Positions 15,984 through 20,619 of a DNA stretch of 20,619 nt are shown here, in pieces (positions within the stretch are counted from its first letter, which is position 1; each line of letters begins with the position of its first letter). The notes beneath the pieces were generated by a model, which made no database searches, was not told the origin of the DNA, and worked only from the letters and a program-made list of their open reading frames with translations. This DNA comes from CAZFYZ01 sp964523735 (GTDB taxonomy: Bacteria > Armatimonadota > UBA5829), in contig CAZFYZ010000065.1 in NCBI GenBank assembly GCA_964523735.1, forward strand, positions 1-20,619, read 5' to 3'. The position numbers and the translations under genes are program-made.

Positions 15984-17513
15984 TTACCCGCCGGCCGGGC
16001 GCACCCCCAGGATGTCCAGCTCCACTCGGCTAAGCCCGATTCCCCTCAACTGGCTGCGATTACTGCGCAGGCTCTCGATGGAGTTCACGCCCATTCCACC
16101 GAGCATCTCTTTGATCTCATGCGACCAGCCCGTCACGAGGTTTACAAGCCTCTGACGAGCGATGTCTGGGTTTACGCGCTTTGCGAGATATGGATCCTGC
16201 GTCGCGATTCCCCAGTTACACTTGCCGGAATAGCACTTCTGACATAGGGTGCAGCCAACTGCGATGAGCGCCGCTGTGCCGATATAGACCGCATCGGCTC
16301 CAAGGCCGATGGCCTTAACGATGTCACCGGCATTGCGGATCCCGCCACCGGCGATAACGGAGACCTGATTGCGGATGCCTTCGTCCCGCAGTCGCTTGTC
16401 GACTGCCGCCAGCGCAAACTCAATGGGCATGCCCACGTTGTCTCTGATCACCTTGGGAGCCGCCCCCGTCCCGCCTCGGAAGCCGTCGATCGCCAGCACA
16501 TCGGCTCCCGCACGAACGACCCCGCTTGCTATGGCGGCAGCGTTATGCACGGCCGCTATCTTTACCGAGATCGGGACCCGGTAGTTTGTCGCTTCCTTAA
16601 GGGCGAAGATAAGCATCCTAAGGTCTTCAATCGAGTAAATGTCATGCTGCGGCGCAGGAGAGATGGCGTCGCTGCCTGCTGGTATCATGCGCGTGAGCGA
16701 CACCTGCTCGCTGACTTTCTCTCCCGCAAGGTGTCCGCCGATCCCAGGCTTTGCGCCTTGGCCGATCTTGATCTCGACCATCCTCGCTGAGTTGAGATAC
16801 TCGGGGTGAACCCCAAATCGTCCCGAAGCCACCTGGACGATAGTGTTGTTCCGGTATTCGTAGAAGTCTGGATGGAGGCCGCCTTCGCCCGTGTTGTAGA
16901 GGGTTCCCAACTCGCCGGCCGCTTGCGCCAGTGCTTTCTGGACCTGGTAGCTGATCGCTCCATACGACAACGCCGAGAAGATGATCGGCATGTCGATCGG
17001 CACCTGCGGCGGCATCTTCGCAGCGAGCTTGCCGTTCTCTATGTCAATAGACTGCGGTCTGGAGCCGATGTGCGTCCGCAGTTCCATTGGTTCGCGCAGC
17101 GGATCAATGGATGGGTTGGTTACCTGACTTGCATTGATCAGCAGGTTGTCCCAGTAGACCGGCGCGTGCTTATCGTTGCCGGAACCAGTCAGCACTACGC
17201 CGCCTGTTTCGGCCTGGCGGTTGATGTCTTTCACGTGCTCGCCTGACCAACTGCCGTGCGCCCTGTATTGAGCCGGATTCGACCGGATCACAATCGCGTG
17301 CGTAGGACAGAGAACTGAGCATCTCTGGCAGCCGACGCACTGCTCGGGGCGGTGGCGAATGATGTCTTCGTCCACGTCCCTATAGTGCACGTCAAAAGAA
17401 CACTGCCGGATGCAGACCTCACACTTTGTGCAGCGGTCGTAGTCTCTGTCCACAGTGAACTCGGCCAGTCGGTTTGAGCGGATTGCGAAGTCACTTGCCT
17501 TCCGCTGGCTCAT
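15984..17513 (-). CDS. ferredoxin-fused glutamate synthase core (FMN and Fe-S, GlxD/GltB2-like)
   Basis: This 509-residue enzyme would make glutamate from 2-oxoglutarate and ammonia on FMN. Residues 25-75 are a two-cluster ferredoxin with Cys28/31/34/38 and Cys59/62/65/69 (CTKCEVCIRQC and CVGCQRCSVLCP). From about 100 the glutamate synthase FMN barrel begins, with SALSYGAISYQVQKALAQAA, GQGAKPGIGGHL, VSVKIAAVHNAAAIASGV and DGFRGGTGAAPKVIRD. The cluster motif CTLCQKCYSGKCNWGIATQDP begins near residue 421 and is the [3Fe-4S] site of the family. The glutaminase and GXGXG domains of bacterial GltB are absent and encoded next door. The start ATG overlaps the stop of the amidotransferase gene as ATGA (17510..17513). 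The N-terminal ferredoxin suggests low-potential electron input. Confidence in the family is high. Confidence 0.95.
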   Translation of the reverse strand: MSQRKASDFAIRSNRLAEFTVDRDYDRCTKCEVCIRQCSFDVHYRDVDEDIIRHRPEQCVGCQRCSVLCPTHAIVIRSNPAQYRAHGSWSGEHVKDINRQAETGGVVLTGSGNDKHAPVYWDNLLINASQVTNPSIDPLREPMELRTHIGSRPQSIDIENGKLAAKMPPQVPIDMPIIFSALSYGAISYQVQKALAQAAGELGTLYNTGEGGLHPDFYEYRNNTIVQVASGRFGVHPEYLNSARMVEIKIGQGAKPGIGGHLAGEKVSEQVSLTRMIPAGSDAISPAPQHDIYSIEDLRMLIFALKEATNYRVPISVKIAAVHNAAAIASGVVRAGADVLAIDGFRGGTGAAPKVIRDNVGMPIEFALAAVDKRLRDEGIRNQVSVIAGGGIRNAGDIVKAIGLGADAVYIGTAALIAVGCTLCQKCYSGKCNWGIATQDPYLAKRVNPDIARQRLVNLVTGWSHEIKEMLGGMGVNSIESLRSNRSQLRGIGLSRVELDILGVRPAGG

Positions 17514-18676
17514 GCTACCACCTCTTCTCTTCGGACGGGCACCAACGTGGCGGCCAAGTCGACCCGTGGGGGCGACGGCAGAGACCCCAGCTTCCCAACA
17601 ACAGGGACGCCTCCCATAGGGGTCCAGACGGCGTCAAGATCGGGTGAGATCAGCCTGATCGCGGCCTCCTCTGACGATAGATACAACAGGTTTCCTTTTG
17701 TGGCTGCGGTCAATGGCCGCAGGCGTATCCTGTCGGTAAGAGCAATCAACTGCTCCCCGTTTGCTACCACTATCGCGAACGGCCCATTCATCAGCAGCCC
17801 GCCATACATAGAACGGAGAGCTGTGTGGAGTTCACGGTCATCGTCCTCCATCCGGTCAATCTCGTCCCAGAGCGGTGGCGCCACTACCTTGGCGAACATC
17901 TCCGGGGTCATGCCCCCGCGCCGCATCAGAAGATCAACAGCATAGGCGATGACCTCGGTATCCGTAAACAGCGTGCAGCGATAGCCCAGCGTCTCCAGGA
18001 ACGATCTGTTTGCGCCATAGGAACTGATCTCACCATTGTGAACGACGCTCCAGTCCATCATGCTGAACGGGTGAGCACCGCCCCACCAAGCCTGGCTGTT
18101 CGTTGGAAAACGACTGTGGGAAGTCCAGATATAGCCCTGGTATTCCTCGAGCCTGAAAAACCGAGCGATCTGTTCAGGAAAGCCGACGCCCTTGAAGACG
18201 CCCATGTTCTTACCGCTTGAGAAGACGAATGAGCCCTCGATCTCACTGTTGATGCGCAGCACTTTGTCGGCGACATAGTCCTGGTCGGATACTCCATCCA
18301 CAGCCCCGGCCTTCCGCAGAACGAAGTAACGCCAGAGCAGGGGCTCGCCTGATATGCCATCAGTCCTCCGGGTTGGAATCTCCTCGGATCGTGCCACTTC
18401 GAACTGGTCTCGCAAGAACTGCTCGGTTGCGGCTCTACCGGCTTGACTTGTATACATCACGTGGAGTGCATAGTGATCCTTGTGCTGTGGGTAGATGCCG
18501 TAGATCGCGAACCCGCCGCCTAGACCGTTACCGCGCTCGTGCATGTTCTCCATTGCCCGGAAAACTGGCTCGCCCGAAAACGGCTTCCCCGTCACGTCCA
18601 TCATGCCAAAGATCGCGCAGGCTGAGATGATCTTGTCTTCCCGGTAAGGGTTGTTGACTTGGTTAAGATCTTTCAT
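17510..18676 (-). CDS. class II glutamine amidotransferase subunit of glutamate synthase (GlxB-like)
   Basis: This 388-residue protein corresponds to the N-terminal glutaminase domain of GltB and would release ammonia from glutamine for the synthase core. Class II glutaminases use an N-terminal cysteine; here the candidate is Cys20 in IISACAIFGMMD, so a short leader (residues 1-19) must be removed, as in PurF-type propeptides. Further marks are ENMHERGNGLGGGFAIYGIY, the SHSRFPTNSQAWWGGAHPF stretch, and NGEISSYGANRSFLETLGY with the Gly/Asn glutamine-binding pattern. The start is the ATG at 18674..18676, which overlaps the previous stop (ATGA) and has GGGAGG eight bases upstream; the TTG at 18694 is not used. 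The C-terminal half (from about residue 240) adds a less conserved domain. It forms a coupled pair with the next gene. Confidence 0.93.
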   Translation of the reverse strand: MKDLNQVNNPYREDKIISACAIFGMMDVTGKPFSGEPVFRAMENMHERGNGLGGGFAIYGIYPQHKDHYALHVMYTSQAGRAATEQFLRDQFEVARSEEIPTRRTDGISGEPLLWRYFVLRKAGAVDGVSDQDYVADKVLRINSEIEGSFVFSSGKNMGVFKGVGFPEQIARFFRLEEYQGYIWTSHSRFPTNSQAWWGGAHPFSMMDWSVVHNGEISSYGANRSFLETLGYRCTLFTDTEVIAYAVDLLMRRGGMTPEMFAKVVAPPLWDEIDRMEDDDRELHTALRSMYGGLLMNGPFAIVVANGEQLIALTDRIRLRPLTAATKGNLLYLSSEEAAIRLISPDLDAVWTPMGGVPVVGKLGSLPSPPRVDLAATLVPVRREEVVA

Positions 18677-19965
18677 AGCCAGTTCCTCCCGCAACCATTG
18701 ATGCGTTCCTCGACAATGTCCCTGGGCAAATCTATAAGCCCCAGCGTCCCCTCCAGCAGCTTGGCCTCCAGACCGCTGACGCTGATTCCCGCGCGCATTA
18801 TCCCCGTCAGAAGACCAGCTCTGTCTACGCTGCCGATGATGATCATCCCGACGAGTTTGTCATCCTTAATCACAAGTTTGCGGTAGTTTTTGCCCTCTAA
18901 CTTGGTCAGCACCTGGAAGCCATCACCCTCTTCATGAGAGGCGAACCCAGCGGACATGGTCGTCAGGCCAAAGAAGCTGGTCGAATTGACGCTCATACCT
19001 ATGTTGTACTCCGCATCGCGTCCGATCATATTCAAGCCGGCGACGCGTCCACCGATATACGCGTTCGGGAGTATCGGGACAACTCGCTTGCCGCCGACTA
19101 GGGGATCATGGCCTTCCGCGATGTCTCCGGCTGCATAGATGCTGTTGACACTGGTTCGCATGCGGGCGTCAACCAGTATACCTTTGCCTAGCCTTATCGG
19201 AGAATCTCTAACAATCTCCACTCTTGGCCGGACTCCAACAGTGACGAACGCACTGTCGCAGGCGATGCTCTCACCGGTGCTTAGTGCGGCAGTCCAGAGG
19301 TCGTTCGATCCTTCGCCAGCGTCCAGGCTGACAACCTTTACCTCTGTCAAAACATCGACTCCGCGTCTCACGAATTCCTTGCGTACGATCTCCGAGGCAG
19401 TTCGGTCGAGCGCCATCGGCAGCACCGTGTCTGCCAGCTCGACCACCGTTACCTCCTGTCCCATCTCCACCAGCGCCTCGGCTGTCTTCAGACCTGTTAG
19501 TCCAGCTCCGATCACCACGGCGCGACTTGAGTGGGCGAGCCATCCCTTGGCGCGTCTGGCATCGTCTATCGTGTTCATGAAGAACACGCCTGGCCGGTCG
19601 ATGCCGGGAATGGGTGGGGCGATCGGGCTGCCGCCCGACCCCAGCAGGAGTGAGCCAAAGCCTATCCTCTCTCCGGTAGCGAGCAGGATATCCTGGCTAT
19701 CGGCCTGTACCAGCTCTACCTGCTCCCCAAGGCGGCAGATCACGTTCGCCTTCTCGTAGAAGTCCAGCGGGCGGTAGTAAATGTTGTTCTCGGCGACCTT
19801 GCCGCACATGTAGTAGGTTATGAGCGGACGCGAGTAGGTGTGTTCGGGCTCGGAGGCTATGACTGCAATGGAGGCTAACTTGTCACAGCTTCTGATGGCT
19901 TCGATTGCGCCGACAGCCGCGGTTGAATTCCCGACTATCAGATGATCGAATCTAGTTGTGGTCAT
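18673..19965 (-). CDS. FAD-dependent NAD(P)-linked oxidoreductase (electron input to glutamate synthase)
   Basis: This 430-residue flavoprotein belongs to the pyridine nucleotide-disulfide oxidoreductase class. The N-terminal FAD fold reads LIVGNSTAAVGAIEAI (9-24), the NAD(P) fold AVVIGAGLTGLKTAEALVEM (149-168) with VVE after it (174-176), and the second FAD contact SIYAAGDIAEG (275-285). The active region has SRPLITYYMCGK (45-56) with one cysteine; no CxxC or CxxxxC redox disulfide is seen, so it is closer to the NADH oxidase / NirB-type reductases than to lipoamide dehydrogenase. The start is the ATG at 19963..19965 with GGAGGG six bases upstream; it overlaps the ferredoxin gene by 14 bp. 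Together with the ferredoxin it may pass NAD(P)H electrons to the synthase core, replacing GltD. That role is inferred from gene order. Confidence 0.88.
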   Translation of the reverse strand: MTTTRFDHLIVGNSTAAVGAIEAIRSCDKLASIAVIASEPEHTYSRPLITYYMCGKVAENNIYYRPLDFYEKANVICRLGEQVELVQADSQDILLATGERIGFGSLLLGSGGSPIAPPIPGIDRPGVFFMNTIDDARRAKGWLAHSSRAVVIGAGLTGLKTAEALVEMGQEVTVVELADTVLPMALDRTASEIVRKEFVRRGVDVLTEVKVVSLDAGEGSNDLWTAALSTGESIACDSAFVTVGVRPRVEIVRDSPIRLGKGILVDARMRTSVNSIYAAGDIAEGHDPLVGGKRVVPILPNAYIGGRVAGLNMIGRDAEYNIGMSVNSTSFFGLTTMSAGFASHEEGDGFQVLTKLEGKNYRKLVIKDDKLVGMIIIGSVDRAGLLTGIMRAGISVSGLEAKLLEGTLGLIDLPRDIVEERINGCGRNWL

Positions 19966-20407
19966 CCGAGCCCTCCTCGATTACTAGAGCATCGTTCGGA
20001 CAGTGCTCAACGCAGGACGGGAAGCCGCGTTCGCGGCAGAGGTCGCATTTCAGCGCAACCCGACCATCACGCGTGTCCGGCTTGACGGCGCCGTTGGGGC
20101 ACATGAGGACACAGGTCCAGCATCCTATGCATCGGGTGGGGTCGACAGTGACCAGGCCCGTATCTTGGTCCTTAGTCATCGCGCCGGTGATGCAGCCGTA
20201 GACACAAAGTGGTTCATCACAATGCCTGCATTGGAGCGCGAAGGACTCGCAGCCGGCTTCCTCGAGATCGACACAAGCAACCACCTCAGGCGCATTCGGT
20301 CTGAATGCCTTATAGACGTTCTTGGAGGCCGAGTGTTCAACCTTGCACCACACACGGCACAGCCCGCATCCGATGCACACTTCCGGAATGGCCTTGATAC
20401 GAGACAT
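19952..20407 (-). CDS. four-cluster [4Fe-4S] ferredoxin-type subunit
   Basis: This 151-residue cytoplasmic iron-sulfur protein is the first gene of the glutamate synthase operon. Sixteen cysteines form four sets: 11/14/17/21 (CIGCGLCRVWC), 60/63/68/72 (CRHCDEPLCVYGC), 93/96/99/103 (CIGCWTCVLMCP) and 121/124/132/136 (CDLCRERGFPSCVEHC), the pattern of HycB/DmsB-like electron-transfer subunits. It has no membrane anchor or export signal. The start is the ATG at 20405..20407, with GGGAG eight bases upstream; an in-frame ATG two codons earlier is too close to that site, and the longer frame to 20458 begins inside a terminator hairpin. It overlaps the flavoprotein gene by 14 bp. It likely wires the flavoprotein to the ferredoxin domain of the synthase. 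Confidence 0.92.
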   Translation of the reverse strand: MSRIKAIPEVCIGCGLCRVWCKVEHSASKNVYKAFRPNAPEVVACVDLEEAGCESFALQCRHCDEPLCVYGCITGAMTKDQDTGLVTVDPTRCIGCWTCVLMCPNGAVKPDTRDGRVALKCDLCRERGFPSCVEHCPNDALVIEEGSDDHN

Positions 20408-20429
20408 GGTCATCTCTCCCATAGATGTG

Positions 20430-20463
20430 AAAAAGCGCCACGCATTGCGAGAATGCATGGCGC
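20430..20463 (-). terminator. intrinsic terminator in the leader of the glutamate synthase operon
   Basis: On the minus strand a 12 bp stem (arms GCGCCATGCATT and AATGCGTGGCGC, one G-U pair) with loop CTCGC (20435..20463) is followed at once by five T (20430..20434). It ends about 22 bp before the first start codon and lies downstream of the predicted promoter, so it can act as an attenuator. The alternative is the terminator of a gene lying beyond the right edge. Confidence 0.85.
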
Positions 20464-20498
20464 CAGCTCTGGCTAGTGTAGTTCAACAATGATGGCTG

Positions 20499-20515
20499 GA
20501 GGCAACCCTTGCCTC
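20499..20515 (-). promoter_or_regulatory. first hairpin of the operon leader
   Basis: At the 5' end of the predicted leader RNA the arms GAGGCAA and TTGCCTC form a perfect 7 bp stem around a GGG loop. A second small inverted repeat GCCA/TGGC lies at 20462..20473 and shares bases with the terminator stem, so the two structures would compete. I do not match the leader to a riboswitch class I know. Confidence 0.5.
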
Positions 20516-20522
20516 TAAGGTA

Positions 20523-20551
20523 ATGTTACCATACGGTCTGGTTTCGGTCAA
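20523..20551 (-). promoter_or_regulatory. promoter of the glutamate synthase operon
   Basis: On the minus strand a -35 TTGACC (20546..20551) and an extended -10 TGG-TAACAT (-10 hexamer 20523..20528) are spaced 17 bp apart. It would give a leader RNA of about 110 nt before the first start codon. It closely resembles the tyrS promoter (same -35, extended TGN). Confidence 0.65.
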
Positions 20552-20619
20552 CTGCAATGGCTGTAAGAGTGGTGTACCCTGTGAGTGTGTAAATTGGAAA
20601 GGGAGTATCCTTTCGGTTG

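Noticed and set aside
15117..16247. Plus-strand open frame (376 codons) across the GXGXG gene and the end of the synthase core
   Set aside because: It crosses two well-supported minus-strand genes and the tyrS promoter, and its protein has no recognisable feature.
20408..20458. Upstream in-frame extension of the ferredoxin gene as a longer protein or leader peptide
   Set aside because: The ATG at 20458 lies within the terminator stem and has no Shine-Dalgarno; the first Cys motif and the GGGAG site fit the start at 20407.

Overview
This 20.6 kb window comes from a bacterium of moderately high GC content. It carries bacterial sigma-70-like promoters, tRNAs with encoded CCA, a bacterial TyrRS and an initiator tRNA. 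The lineage cannot be fixed from the sequence. Three traits fit an uncultured anaerobic or facultative soil or sediment lineage such as Armatimonadota or a neighbour: secreted NPCBM and multi-CBM proteins, a DUF3352-type protein, and a split glutamate synthase fused to ferredoxin domains. That placement is a low-confidence inference. A 10-N scaffold gap at 275..284 and the genes cut at the left edge suggest a draft or metagenome assembly.

Layout from left to right. (1) 1..1290, minus: a two-gene ABC exporter (ATPase, then permease), with the permease broken by the N gap and cut by the window edge. (2) 1445..1818, minus: a tRNA operon Val(CAC)-Gly(CCC)-Cys(GCA) with a near-consensus promoter; three tandem hairpin repeats lie between Val and Gly. 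(3) 1883..3520, minus: a membrane-anchored DUF3352-like protein. (4) About 3685..4035, plus: a remnant of a GH36/melibiase-type alpha-galactosidase. (5) 4072..6528, minus: an arsenic resistance operon arsR-arsC-acr3 continuing into a SHOCT-domain gene and an unrecognised 140-residue gene, all tightly spaced or overlapping. (6) 7056..13576, plus: two large secreted proteins, a 1206-residue NPCBM plus six-hairpin-glycosidase-like enzyme and a 953-residue protein made of CBM-like modules, CarboxypepD_reg-like domains and a tandem OB-like C-terminus. (7) 13733..15168, minus: initiator tRNA-fMet and tyrS, each with its own promoter. (8) 15189..20551, minus: a five-gene operon of a split glutamate synthase (four-cluster ferredoxin, FAD/NAD(P) oxidoreductase, class II glutamine amidotransferase, ferredoxin-FMN synthase core, GXGXG subunit).

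The glutamate synthase operon is the most coherent system here. Its first four genes overlap at each junction (14, 4 and 4 bp), and the last gene follows 6 bp after the fourth. The encoded parts can be read as an electron-input module, an ammonia-producing glutaminase, the FMN/Fe-S synthase core and the structural GXGXG domain. A promoter lies about 115 bp before the first gene, and a convincing intrinsic terminator hairpin sits between promoter and start codon, which suggests transcription attenuation. The arsenic operon gives arsenate reduction and arsenite export under ArsR control, plus two extra proteins of unknown role. The plus-strand pair looks like an extracellular polysaccharide-degrading unit. 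The best candidates for something new are the attenuated split-glutamate-synthase operon, the hairpin repeats inside the tRNA precursor, and the two unknown ars-linked genes.
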